From positions 15,500,001 through 15,564,000 of the forward strand of contig CM060733.1 in the NCBI GenBank assembly GCA_030704615.1: 64,000 nt of DNA, in the 5' to 3' direction. Shown one piece after another: positions 33,723 through 47,070 of the stretch (positions within the stretch are counted from its first letter, which is position 1; the number at the start of each line of letters is the position of its first letter). The position numbers and the translations under genes are program-made. The notes under the pieces were generated by a model. That model was not told the origin of the DNA and searched no databases. It saw only the letters and a list, made by a program, of their open reading frames with translations. Source of the stretch: Takakia lepidozioides. Its lineage: Eukaryota; Streptophyta; Takakiopsida; Takakiales; Takakiaceae.

Positions 33723-34727
33723 TTATGTTGCAACCTCTTGAGTAGTACTCCCTACCTGCTCAGTCAGTGACAAGGCCTCATCCTGCCCCATCGTCTCATC
33801 CTCAAGGACTTCCTCCACCCGAGAAAAATCCCTAGCCTCATCCATCACCGCCACCTTGGCTGCCAACTCCCTCTGAACCTCAAGCACCTCCCACGTGTGC
33901 CATGGATGCCTGCACCCCGTGGTCCTCACATGCTTGCCCCCACTCACTGCATGTACCGTCTTAGTAGGCATAGAGACCATCGAGGGAAGTGTACTCCGCA
34001 CTTTGCGTTGCTCAGCCATAGCCAAGCTGATAATCCAGGTCAAGCAATAGAGATCCATTGCTTGCCCCAACACCTGACGATGTGATGCCTCAGAAAGAGA
34101 CGACACCGCCGTGGTACTAGTGGTAAAACCCATTACCCGCTCACGCTCGTCAACATTAGGCTCCACTAACTGCTGCAACTGAGCATCCCACAGGAGGCCA
34201 GGTCCACTATCCTGGAAAGCATGCGATCCTGGGAAGCTGAGCAGTGTAGGTAATGCTGCTCGTGGTTGACCCACCTTGTTTACCACTGCCAAAGGCGAAC
34301 GGTCATCGTGTCTCACACGCTGAGACTGCCTCCCTGTGTCCAGAATGCTATCCACTGTGAGATGTGCTGGCCGCTGCACCCTATCAAATGCACGCTTGAG
34401 CAGTGCGGGTGGCATCAAGTTAGTCCACCATAGCCGTGGACGATGAGCCCGTGACCCCACTGTAGCTGCATCTAGCAACACTGTTGATCCAAGCCACGAT
34501 CGGACTTGATGCACACTGGCCATCACCCTGGCCCGAGAATCGCCCATCAATGGCACATTCTCCAAGATGTATGCTGGAGATACAGCTTGATGAAGCTGCA
34601 AGTGGCGCAAAACCCGCACCATCTCCCAAAACAGACCCGACCTCGAATCTCGGAATCCATTGTCATGCCCGGCTGATGAATGCCCTTGGCAGGGCCAACC
34701 TGCCACTACCAGATCAATGGAGCCAAG
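33723..34727 (-). pseudogene. C5 cytosine DNA methyltransferase domain of copy A (motifs IV-X)
   Basis: Transfers a methyl group from SAM to cytosine C5 in DNA. Visible motifs: IV with the catalytic cysteine, VVAGWPCQGHSSAG; VI, ILENVPL; VIII, SRAHRPRLWW; a target-recognition stretch of about 90 residues; and X, HRQVLGQAMDLYCLTWI. Motif I is lost at the 34727 breakpoint. After motif X a linker of about 95 residues leads to the stop TAA at 33723-33725, directly followed in the same frame by CAACCA and the reverse transcriptase. Methyltransferase and transposon frames are thus one polyprotein, interrupted by one stop. Retrotransposons with captured C5 methyltransferases have been described in charophyte algae and dinoflagellates; this arrangement fits that group of events. 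Confidence 0.85.
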
Positions 34728-36630
34728 CTTTTGTCGAGTTGAAGCAGCGGATGGCGGAAGCTCGGCCATTCCTGAAAATACCGGAGTTCGACCGTCCATT
34801 TGAGATTCATACAGATGCGTCGGACTTCGTAATTGGGGGTGTGCTCATGCAGGATGGACGTCCAGTAGTTTACGAAAGTAAGAAACTGAATGAAGTGGAG
34901 CGACGGTGGTCTACGCACGAAAAAGAAATGAAGGTGGTGGTGCATTGCCTTGAACTTTGACGCCACTATGTTGGTTCCGACCCGGTATAGGTGTTCACGG
35001 ACAATATCACGATGAAGTATTTTGCCACGCAGCCTAAGTTGTCCCCAAAACAACTTAGGTGGCAAGACACTTTGGCAGTGTTCGACGTGGATATGCAATA
35101 CAAATCGGGACGAGACAATGTGGTGGCCGATGCTTTAAGTAGAAAACAGCAGCTCATGTTGGTGTACAGGGGCAAGACGACGCTCCAAATGAAGATCCGG
35201 AAGGCTTACCGGAAGGATGAGATGACGAAGTCCGTGATACGAGACTTGAGGATGGGGTTAAATCGCAGTTCCACTTACACAATGGACTGCTTCGGTACAA
35301 GCAAAAGCGCGTCTACATGTCGAAGGGAAGGATCAGAGATAGTCTCTTGAGGGAATGCCATGATGGCCCGCTTGCGGGCCACGGTGGAGCCAAGTGCACC
35401 ACGACACTCTTGAAGAAAGAGTATTTCTGGCCCAAACTGAGGGAGGAGGCCGAGGAGTATGTCAAGACATGCACCACATGCCAACAAAACCGTAGCGAGT
35501 ACAAAAACCAAGGGCTGTTACAACCCTTGCCGATTCCAGAGGGGTCTTGGGAAAATGTCTCGATGGATTTCATGACTGCTATGCCACTGTCAAAAAGATT
35601 CGATACAATCATGGTGGTGGTGGATAGGTTCATTAAAATGGGCCATTTCATTCCCACCAAAGAGACGGCAGCGGCGCAGGAGACGAGGCGACTTTACTTC
35701 GTCCACGTCTTCAAGCATCATGGACTCCTGAAGGATACTGTCTCGGACCGCGATCCAAAGTTTACAGGTAAATTTTGGAGAGCATTTTGGAAGAAAATGG
35801 GGACGAGGCTCAAGATGAGCACCGCCTTCCGACCTACGACGGACGGCCAAATGGAAAGAGTGAATTCCGTGGTGAAGCAGATCTTGCGGAATTATGTGTC
35901 GGCAGACCAATCAGACTAGGTGGAGTACTTGGATGTGACAAAGTTCTGTTATAATAACACAAAACACTCCGCAACGGGAGTTTCCCCTTTCGTATTGGTC
36001 TATGGAAAAGCACCTCTGGTGCCGACAAGTTGGGCCGCCCAGGACGTTGAGGAATTGGCAGCAGCAGCGGTGCTGGAAGAACGCGAGCGTTTGTTGGAGC
36101 TCGCAAAGTACAACATTGCCAAAGCTAGGAAACGGTATGAACGGCAGGCGAATCGGAAGCGGAGGGAAGTTAAGTTTGAGGCAGGCACGGAGGTCTGGTT
36201 GAACATCAAGAATTTTCAACTACCTTCGGAAGTGGGCCCGAAGTTCATACCTCCGTATGCGGGGCCATTTCACATCTGGAAGGTTATGAATGAGGATGTG
36301 TATGAATTGGAGCTGCCGGCAAACAGCAAGGTGTATCCGGTATTCCATGTATCTCTTTTGAAGCCTTACTTCAAAGATGAAGCGCGTCCGAATCGACATC
36401 AAGTGTTGCGTCCGCTACCTGTGCTGTTGGATCATAAAAATGAACCTGAGTACGAGGTGGAGGAAGTGCTTAAATCGAGGAGGTTCAAGAATCAAGAAAC
36501 AGAGTATATCGTGAAATGGAAGGGCTATCATCAAATGGAGGCAACTTGGATGCGTGCCTCAAAAATGGGAAACGCATCCGAGGCGGTTGCAGCTTTCGAA
36601 GGGCGACCTCAAAAGCGGAAGAAGCGTTGA
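34728..36630 (+). pseudogene. chromovirus RNase H, integrase and chromodomain
   Basis: RNase H connection reads FEIHTDASDFVIGGVL and ADALSRKQQ; integrase has the H2C2 finger (CHDGPLAGHGG...CTTCQQNR), the catalytic core (SMDFMTAMP, VSDRDPKFTG, GQMERVN) and the GPF-like region (YAGPFHIWKV). The C-terminal chromodomain (YEVEEVLKSRRF, EYIVKWKGY, ATWMRASK) directs insertion by binding modified histones in chromoviruses. Stops at about 34958, 34988, 35348 and 35917 and a frame change near 35300 break it. The 236-codon last frame is intact. Confidence 0.9.
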
Positions 36631-36651
36631 TGGGGACATCAACCTTGGAGC

Positions 36652-36663
36652 GTGGGGGAGGAA
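36652..36663 (+). other. polypurine tract of the chromovirus
   Basis: GTGGGGGAGGAA, 21 bases after the stop codon of the chromodomain frame: the usual primer site for plus-strand DNA synthesis, just before the 3' LTR. Confidence 0.65.
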
Positions 36664-37060
36664 ATGCATACTTAGTGCGGCTTAGCTAGCTCAGGAATCC
36701 GATTGCAAAAACTTGTGTTGTATAAATTTTGTTATATAAATGAAATGGTTTCCAAATGTTGTGCTTTCTATTTTGTTTGGAATGGTGATGCATGGTATGG
36801 TTGGCTAGTGTGGAGAATGCATGCTAGCTTACAAAAGTGGGAGAGATAAATTAGATTAATCGTGTGTTTGCGTAGTGCCGAAATCGCAGGTGGAATGCTT
36901 TACGCTCCACCACATTGGGATGCTTTTTGGGGCGTCCAATGGTCCCAAATGTTTCCTATGTGTCTTGGATTGGTTCCACATGTTTGAAGTCATTGTCATT
37001 ATTGTACCTGTACAACAAATTCCATGAAAGTTGGATTGCAAAGGGGTAACTGAAGGAACA

Positions 37061-38018
37061 ATGACAGAGGAGTAGGTACCAGACTACATTGAGCGTCGCC
37101 ATAACGATGACTATACATTGCGAGTGTTGGGATCCGTTGTGCATACAGCTGATTATCATACTGCAATCGTGTTCTTGGGCGATCGTATTTCGAAGTTTGC
37201 TAGTGATAAGTCTGAAAATTTGTTTGAGCAAATAGTGGATATACTTGAACACTCAGAAATCACATCACCGGAGAAAAACACGAGGAGATATGTTGGTCTC
37301 GATGAAACCAACAATGTGAAGCATATTTAGGGTCGGGTACAGATTGTCTTGGATGGGATCGAAGACGACATTATGGTGGCGAGTGATTCTATTGTTGTCG
37401 TTCTTTAACGATATGCAAAAGTAATGGAATACATCGTGAAGTATCACGACAACCCCTGTTTGTTTAACTAGAGAGAGGATAATGAATTTGCAACATGGGT
37501 AGAACAGAAGACACATTTGTTGGTACACCTTCGCAATCCCAACTTCTCCAAAAATTTTCCGTTCATTTCTTTTCTTGCAAAACGATCTCTCATGGATTGT
37601 TCTCGAGGTATGGATCGTGATTTATGGATTTTAGATAAAAAAAAATGGGAGAGGTGGTTGCGCAAGGATCCGGTGATAAATGATATCCTCGATTCGTCAA
37701 TGATTGCAATAGAATTGGTCCAGCCTACCGATTATCCCCATATGGATGACCCTGCAGGACCTCCCGGCCGAGCAATTTTTGACACATTGATTGAATGTAC
37801 TACACCTAATGATGCTCACATAAATTTTGCTGGCATCCTACGGACACATTTATGCAATGCTCAGCTTTTAGGGGGTGCAGGGAGACCAATTTAGAGTTGT
37901 GGTGCTTTGTACTGCCGCAAGAGGCTTTATGATTTAGTGAGATTGCACTGCGGGTTTATAGGAGGGAACAAGTTTTTAGAATTGTTTATGCTACTTATTG
38001 AACTACATTGGTCTTGAA
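37061..38018 (+). pseudogene. unidentified decayed gene, about 319 codons in one frame
   Basis: From ATG 37061 a single frame stays coding-like for almost 1 kb, interrupted by stops at 37073, 37328, 37406, 37469 and 37892 and ending at TGA 38016. Readable parts include HTADYHTAIVFLGDRISKF, DILEHSEITSPEKN, MDRDLWILDKKKWERWLRKD and DDPAGPPGRAIFDTLIECTT. The composition is balanced, with many Trp, Asp and Lys, unlike low-complexity chance frames. I do not recognise the family. It lies between the chromovirus and copy C of the methyltransferase gypsy element, so it may be a passenger of an element or a host gene remnant. Confidence 0.5.
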
Positions 38019-38739
38019 TTTTGACTATTACTTGGTTGTACCTTACATAGTGAATTTCTCTTTCAAATGCATCATTTGATAACTCACATGTACGTGAAGT
38101 CTACGAGTTATGTTTGTCCATAAAAACAAAACCTTTGCCTAAATCAGACTGCTCTTTGGGTGATTTTCACATGTATCATGAAAGCCCTAGTTTGTTAGTT
38201 AGATTTTGATGGGATTTCATGTGGATATTGTATTTTACAATGAACTCCATTCATGTTCATGCAAAGCCAGCATTGAGTGGAGAACGCGCATGGTAAATTT
38301 TCACAAACCTATGCACATGAGCCTTTTCGCAAGGGTTTTAAATATTCTCCTACTAACATGACAAACATTAATAGGTTCGTTGGATTATTCTAGACTCTAG
38401 TGACGACTGAAAGTCGGAAACTAGTTTTAATGTAAAACAAGAATATGGCCATAGTACCATAGTGACATATCATCATTGCCATATCGTCGTCGTCATTTTT
38501 TAAGCTATCTAAAAAAAATGAATTATGAAATTTATTTATTTTTTCTAATATTATTATTTTTCTTTATTTTGTTTCCTTCACAATTTTATTATTATTATTT
38601 AAATTAAAAAAATGACAACTCACTGATCAAGCCCCCTTAATTATAGTGAGAGGAGAAAATAATCTCTTTCAGTGTAACCTCACTGTGAAGGTTACTCATG
38701 GAACACGGCCTAAAAGAATGAAGATAAAACATACTATAC
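38019..38739. other. AT-rich, no gene recognised
   Basis: Includes a T/A-rich stretch at 38500-38620. No readable domain on either strand. Confidence 0.4.
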
Positions 38740-39410
38740 CCAACACTAGTGGCTGCACTAGTGGTGGCTAGTGGCAGCCTAGTGGTGGACTAGTGGTGCC
38801 TAGTGACAGCCTTCTCAAGAGGTGGTGTCAAGCATCCCATGTGCCAACCTTTTGAGCATCGATCACACACCAGCATAGTGGCAGCACCACGAGCATGCCC
38901 ACATAGCATGCAACGCAATCCTACATGTACCACTGCAAGGTTGGGATCTATCATCCCATCCACATGTGGAAGGTGACATGGCGCACAATTACGCACATGG
39001 TCCTTCCATACCATGCTATCTCGACCCTCCAGAATCAACACTCCTAAAGGCAACACCTCCCTGACCCTTAGAATCACACGTCCTGCTGTGACATCCAAGG
39101 TCGTAGGCGCTGTCTGCAGCAAATACACATAGTCCCCAGGGTGGAAACGCCGAACACCTGGCCGATATCCCCCTCCACGTATAGTGACATACCTCAATGT
39201 GTCTCGGTGTTGGGCAATAGCAAGATTCTCAAAAGCCATAGGCATGACTCTCTTCAACAATTCTGCCCGCTGGGCACATGCTTGTGTCCACACATCCGGA
39301 TCATCAAGGTTGAGGACTATTGCAGCCTCCCTGCGAATAGACGCAAGCAAATCTGGCAAATCTGGCCCTCAAAGACTTAGAGGGACCTAAGCGCCAGCTA
39401 GGGGGGCGAT
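38740..39410 (-). mobile_element. gypsy copy C: integrase tail and PHD fragment
   Basis: The frame 38790-39359 corresponds to the end of the integrase frame of copy A, from the LFGREPDLPAAIRRD-like region through [20 protein letters not shown] to a PHD finger ([32 protein letters not shown]) that is cut at about 38815. It is clearly more diverged from A and B than they are from each other. The ACTAGTGG repeats at 38745-38810 belong to the LTR type of the family and were joined to the coding part by a deletion. Copy B starts directly at 39411, so C was probably the insertion target of B. Confidence 0.8.
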
Positions 39411-39618
39411 TGTGATGGACTAGTGGCAGCACTAGTGGTGGCTAATGGTAGCCTAGTGTTGGACTAGTGGCTGCACTAGTGGTGACTAGTGGTTGTCCAG
39501 TGGCAGCCTAGTGGTGCACTAGTGGTGCACTAGTGATAGACTAGTGTTTGGTGTGCACATATATTGTGTGGTTTGGATAGCAATGTAGTTGTGTAGCGAT
39601 ATGTATGCGCACGACAAC
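39411..39618 (-). repeat. 3' LTR of copy B (limits approximate)
   Basis: TGTGATGGACTAGTGG at 39411 to GCGCACGACA at 39618; direct-repeat partner at 48482-48653. On the coding strand this reads TGTCGTGCGC...CACA, as expected for an LTR. The ACTAGTGG unit number differs between the two LTRs. Confidence 0.55.
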
Positions 39619-40088
39619 TGTCAAGTTATTTTACCACTAGTGTGAAGTTAGCTAGGAAATAGCTAGCTTCTATATATTGACATTTGGGATTGACCCAAGT
39701 GTCAATCCAGGGGCCAATACATGTTTGGGCACCTAGCGTTGTTATCTTCACGGCAGGTCGCGGTGGGCTCATCTTTATCGAGTTGAGCCTCACCGCGCCT
39801 AGCTATGGCGCCGTCGTGTGGATTCCCCATGGTGTGGGGTGCACTTGGCTTGACTTGTATTTGAGTGATGAGGTTATATATGCATGAGTTTATGCTTCAG
39901 CTTTGTGAGCTCGCATGAGCTTGTGCTTGTATTCTTCTTCAGATCAAGAGGCCGGGTGCAAGAGTTGCCCCATCGTTAGTCGCCGTCTTGCAACCTGTGA
40001 ACTTGAGTTTGGGATCTCGTGTATTGACTCCTATGAGATTTGACTCCTATGAGATTGGCCTCCCATGTCTTGTTAGCTGCCTCCAGTC

Positions 40089-43022
<2,934 letters not shown>

Positions 43023-44300
43023 GCTATGTTGCAACCTCTTGAGCAGTACTCCCTACTTGCTCAGTCAGTGACAAGGCCTCATCCTGCCCCATCATCTCAT
43101 CCTCAAGGACTTCCTCCACTCGAGAAAAATCCCCAACCTCATCCATCACCGCCACCTTGGCTGCCAACTCCCTCTGAACCTCAAGCACCTCCCACGTGTG
43201 CCATGGATGCCTGCACCCCGTGGTCCTCACATGCTCGCCCCCACTCACTGCCTGTACCGTCTCGGTAGGCATAGAGACCATCGAGGGAAGTGTAATCCGC
43301 ACTTTGCGTTGCTCAGCCATAGCCAAGCTGATAATCCAGGTCAAGCAATTGAGATCCAGTGCTTGCCCCAACACCTGACGACGTGATGCCTTAGAATGAG
43401 ACGACACCGCCGTGGTACCAGTGGTAAAATCCATTACCCGCTCACGCTTGTCAGCATTAGGCTCCACTAACTGTTGCAACTGAGCATCCCACAGGAGGCC
43501 AGGTCCACTATCCTGGAAAGCATGCGATCCTGGGAAGCTGAGCAGTGTAGGTAATGCTGCTCGTGGTTGACCTACCTCTTTACCACTGCCAAAGGCGAAC
43601 GGTCATCGTGTCTCACACGCTGAGACTGCCTCCCTGTGTCCAAATTGCTATCCACTGTGAGATGTGCTGGCGGCTGCACCCCATCAAATGCACGCTTGAG
43701 CAGTGCGGGTGGCATCAAGTTAGTCCACCATAGCCGTGGACGATGAGCCCGTGACCCCACTGTAGCTGGATCTAGCAACACTGCTGACCCAAGCCATGAC
43801 CGGACTTGATGCATACTGGCCATCACCCTGGATCGAGAATCGCCCATCAGTGGCACATTCTCCAAGATGTATGCTAGAGATACAGCTTGATGAAGCTGCA
43901 AGTGGCGCAAAACCCGCACCATCTCCCAAAACAGACCCGACCTCGAGTCTCGCAATCCATTGTCATGCCCGGCTGATGAATGCCCTTGGCAGGGCCAACC
44001 TGCCACTACCAAATCAATGGAGCCAACCCGCTCCAAATCCTGCGCCCCCAACAACGAAATGTCTGCTGCCAAGGCCTGTTGATATCCACGAACTGCAGAC
44101 ACCGGCAACAACTCAGGGTACCGCTGCACCAACTGAGCAACATGGCAAAGTGAAATGCGTCGTGCAGTCTCATCCCTCTCCACATACAGGTAACGCCAAA
44201 CTCGTACACCTGCCTGTAACACAGCAGCCAATCCGGTCTGATCCCGCCAAACAAGTCCAGAAGACAAATGTCTTCATCCGGATACTGCCACACAATAGGT
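43023..44300 (-). pseudogene. C5 cytosine DNA methyltransferase of copy B (motifs I-X)
   Basis: The complete motif set is readable: I, ICLLDLFGGI followed after a one-base frame change by TGLAAVLQAGVRVW (about 44240-44290); IV, VVAGWPCQGHSSAG with the catalytic Cys; VI, ILENVPL; VIII, SRAHRPRLWW; X, RRQVLGQALDLNCLTWI. A second frame change near 43575, absent from copy A, separates motif VIII from X. It follows the protease in frame after TAG (about 44417) and precedes reverse transcriptase in frame after TAG (43024) with CAACCA behind it. The motif order and spacing are those of ordinary C5 methyltransferases, not the permuted DRM type. Closest class (DNMT1-, DNMT3- or bacterial-like) cannot be told by eye. 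Confidence 0.87.
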
Positions 44301-44416
44301 GTGGTGTCCAATGGAGACAACTGAGGTTGTCCTGGTGCAATCCCCGCACTCTCCTCCTCTCCTGACGGTACAAAAGCCTCCACCCAGGCTTGTTGCACCC
44401 GTCGATCAGCATCCCG

Positions 44417-45737
44417 CTACAAATCCTTGCTCGTGCCCCACAATGGAGTCTGAGCAACCATGGTAGGCAACTCCGCCATACCATACATGTCATCCTGCTC
44501 TCCCGGAGGTGGCACATCCTCTGAATGAGCGTTGCCCTCAAGCAACTCTCCAGGCCAACTCACTGCCACTATGAATGCTGCTAGTGTCGGCATCTTGCCT
44601 CGCTGGGCAACCGCAACTCCTCCTATGAACGTCACAAGGAGCTGCACACGCCGGCCCTCCCCTGACTGCCATGCAGGCCTATAGGAAGCTGACTCCGCCC
44701 AAAAATCCAGGGTGAAGCCCATGGGGTACAACACTGCCCCACCAACAAGGACATCGTACGAGACCGCGTCTGTCACAATGGCCTTGGCTCTCATCTCTGA
44801 GCCATCTGTAGGATGATCCGGCTGTAGTCTGATAGCCAACTCACGCTGTGTCATGCCCCGAGCCTGCTCTGATCCTCCCAGAGATGTCTGTATCTGGAAA
44901 GGGCACGGCTCCATATCCGCCTCCGTGAGGCCCAAGCCTGCAATAGCAGCTCTGCCCAGCATCAATGGTTGAGCTCCCGAGTCCAACAAGACTCGCAGTG
45001 GCCGGTACCTCTTGCCTGCCGGTCCACTCAAACAGAAAATGCCATCCTGGTTGTCTAACATAACAACTCTAGGTGTCACCATGGCGCGCTCAATGGCTGG
45101 CCTAGCTGGCAGCTCCATCAACCTAGCAACTGCAGCTTGCCATGGCGCCGCCGTGGCAGTCTTGACCCTCACATCCGAGGATCCCTCCGGCATTACACCT
45201 CCCACTATCTCCGTAGAAGATGAAGTAACCTCCCCACTCTCACAGAGTGTAGCTGCCAGCCTGAACACCTCAGCTGGTCTTACCCCCGGCGTCGCAATCA
45301 TGGTAGCCGAGAACAATGGAGCCTGACACACAGATGTGGCCGCTCCTAGCAGCACACTAGCTGCCGTAGCCTTGGCAACATTAGGTAATGGTGCTTCCCG
45401 TGTAGCTCTCCCCAATGGCATAGTAACCTCCGCCTCGGTAACAGTCGGACAAGAACTAGGTGCCATGGATGGCGTCGACACTGTCTCCACCAATGTGAAT
45501 GACTAAGGAAGCCAAAGCCTGATGGCTTGCCTCCCCACGTTGTGGATCCAACTGCACCTCTGCACCTTGTGGCTCAGGAACTCGTGCTGCTCCTCGAGTC
45601 ACGGCTGCAGCAGACTCCACCTGCACTAGTGGTAGTGCTGCTCCGCATATGAATCCCATGCCTCCCATATCTCCTCCCTCAGGAGCAGGAGGTGGACCAT
45701 CCGGCCTTGGAGCCGGTACCACCTGAGCTGTAGCCAT
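44417..45737 (-). pseudogene. gypsy protease region of copy B
   Basis: The 358-codon frame 45493-44417 contains the retropepsin active site RPLRVLLDSGAQPLMLGRAA (DSG) about residue 165, followed by a typical flap and body (VVLVGGAVLYPMGF-like region with DVLVGGAVLYPMG). The frame before it (45737-45456) is a Pro/Gly-rich linker. It cuts the polyprotein into gag, methyltransferase and pol products. The frame ends in TAG, after which the same frame runs into the methyltransferase. Confidence 0.8.
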
Positions 45738-45786
45738 GGCAGCGAGCCTCTGCTCTAGCTGCTGAAGCCGGTTGGCCAGGCCTTGG

Positions 45787-47070
45787 TCAACACCCTGACC
45801 TCCGCGTCCTTGGCCATGTTGAGCTTGCCCTTGGCCTGCACCTCGTCCTCTCTGGGCTGCTCCACCTCACCCCCGGGCACCATTGTTCCCTTGGAACTGG
45901 CCCTCTGCCTCCCTCTGGGCAATCCTTCTTGACATGGGGTCCTCCACATATCCAGCACACCACATCCGCCCGTTGTTGGCCAGCAAATGAAGGGAGAGAC
46001 CCCTGCATCTGAGGTCCTCTCTGCCCTTCCCTGAGCTTCACCTGAGCCCCCTTGTTGCCTTGAGCACGTTGAGGTAGTGGTTGGCTAGGAGCACCACTAC
46101 CCCGTGGTGTCTCCTTAGCAAATCCCACCATGACCACTCGTTCCTCCACCATGTTGAGCTCTATCCGCTCTGCCAGCAAAAACACATTTGCTAAGGTGGG
46201 TTGGGCCGCTTGTAGGAGAGTTGCATCCTGCACCCTTCTCCTCAGCTCCTTGTCCAATATCCCATACCAGAATTGGACTGCCTGAACTTCCGTAACCCCT
46301 TGGGTTACATTTATCAAGCGCCTCATGGGAGTGAAAGCCTCCCTCAAGCTCTCGGTCGGCTTCCGTTGGAACTCTTGCAAGCTCCGCAACTTCTCTGTCC
46401 TCACCCCTTGGTAGTTCCCTCTCAACTCTTTGAAGAACTCCACAACAGGGTTGAAGGCAGACACTGGTACTAGTGCTGGTGCGGTAGCGGCTTGGGTGGA
46501 CGTCGTAGCTACTGTACCACCAGTCCCACTAGTCCCACTGCTGCTTGCTGAAGCTGCCAGTGCAGCGGCAGGTGTAGCCACTGCCCTCGTGGCTCTAGTG
46601 CCCCTAGTGATGGAGACATAGTCGGGTGACCAGTACATCCTCCACTCCTCGATCTCAACCTCATGCCCCTACCTGAACTCATGGTAATCATCCATAGGGG
46701 GCCCCTCAAGGTGCTGAAACAGCCCCTTCCATGCCATGAAAGGCGTAAATAGTTGTGGATTGCGCATTTGCTGCAAATCACACCAACTATCAAACTCTTG
46801 GATAAAATCATCCAACTCGATGGTGCCCACCGCCCCAGAGTACCTTCGTGGCCCCTTGGTGGCTCCATATATCTCCTCCATTGTGTCCCACAACAATGGC
46901 AAGGAAACAACTTGCACCGCCGGTATGAGTCTTCCTGATTCACAATCCGAATCAGAACCTTCCGTAGAAGACACAGGAGGTGAAGGTGGCCTAAACCGCA
47001 CACCTCGTCTCGTGTACCCACTAGTATCGCTACTGCTCGAACCGGCACTGTCCCCAGCAACTAGTGGCAC
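45787..47070 (-). pseudogene. gypsy gag of copy B
   Basis: Capsid and nucleocapsid precursor. One frame from ATG 47070 to 45787 with a single internal TAG at 46669. The retrotransposon gag core lies at about 46480-46150 (FFKELRGNYQG, EFQRKPTESLREAFTPM, AVQFWYGILDKELRR), and a CCHC-type zinc knuckle CWICGGPHVKKDC near 45960. The C-terminus changes frame near 45870. Confidence 0.82.

Larger units (their letters stand above)
30019..34727 (-). mobile_element. gypsy element copy A with C5-methyltransferase and PHD finger, 5' part lost
   Basis: Reading on the minus strand: part of a C5 DNA methyltransferase, reverse transcriptase, RNase H, integrase, PHD finger, about 470 bases of 3' untranslated sequence and the 3' LTR. 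Long stretches are nearly identical to copy B at 39411-44030. Gag, protease and the first part of the methyltransferase are missing because the element is cut at about 34727, where a plus-strand chromodomain gypsy element begins. Copy A also lacks about 79 bases of RNase H that are present in copy B near 41834-41912. Confidence 0.88.
34728..36665 (+). mobile_element. truncated gypsy chromovirus
   Basis: Plus-strand 3' half of a second Ty3/gypsy element, beginning inside the RT/RNase H region at the joint with copy A, and running through integrase and chromodomain to a polypurine tract GTGGGGGAGGAA (36652-36663). An LTR should start near TG at 36665; its far end was not found. Gag, protease and most of reverse transcriptase are absent. 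Confidence 0.85.

Noticed and set aside
30976-34085. Plus-strand frames opposite the gypsy pol and methyltransferase
   Set aside because: They are antisense shadows of conserved minus-strand domains and recur in the same places in copy B.
36665-37060. Complete chromovirus 3' LTR
   Set aside because: A TG start after the polypurine tract is visible, but without a 5' LTR to compare I cannot set its end.
43023-44300. Host DRM-type methyltransferase gene
   Set aside because: Motifs are in the ordinary I-IV-VI-VIII-X order, not permuted, and the domain lies in frame between gypsy protease and RT in two copies.
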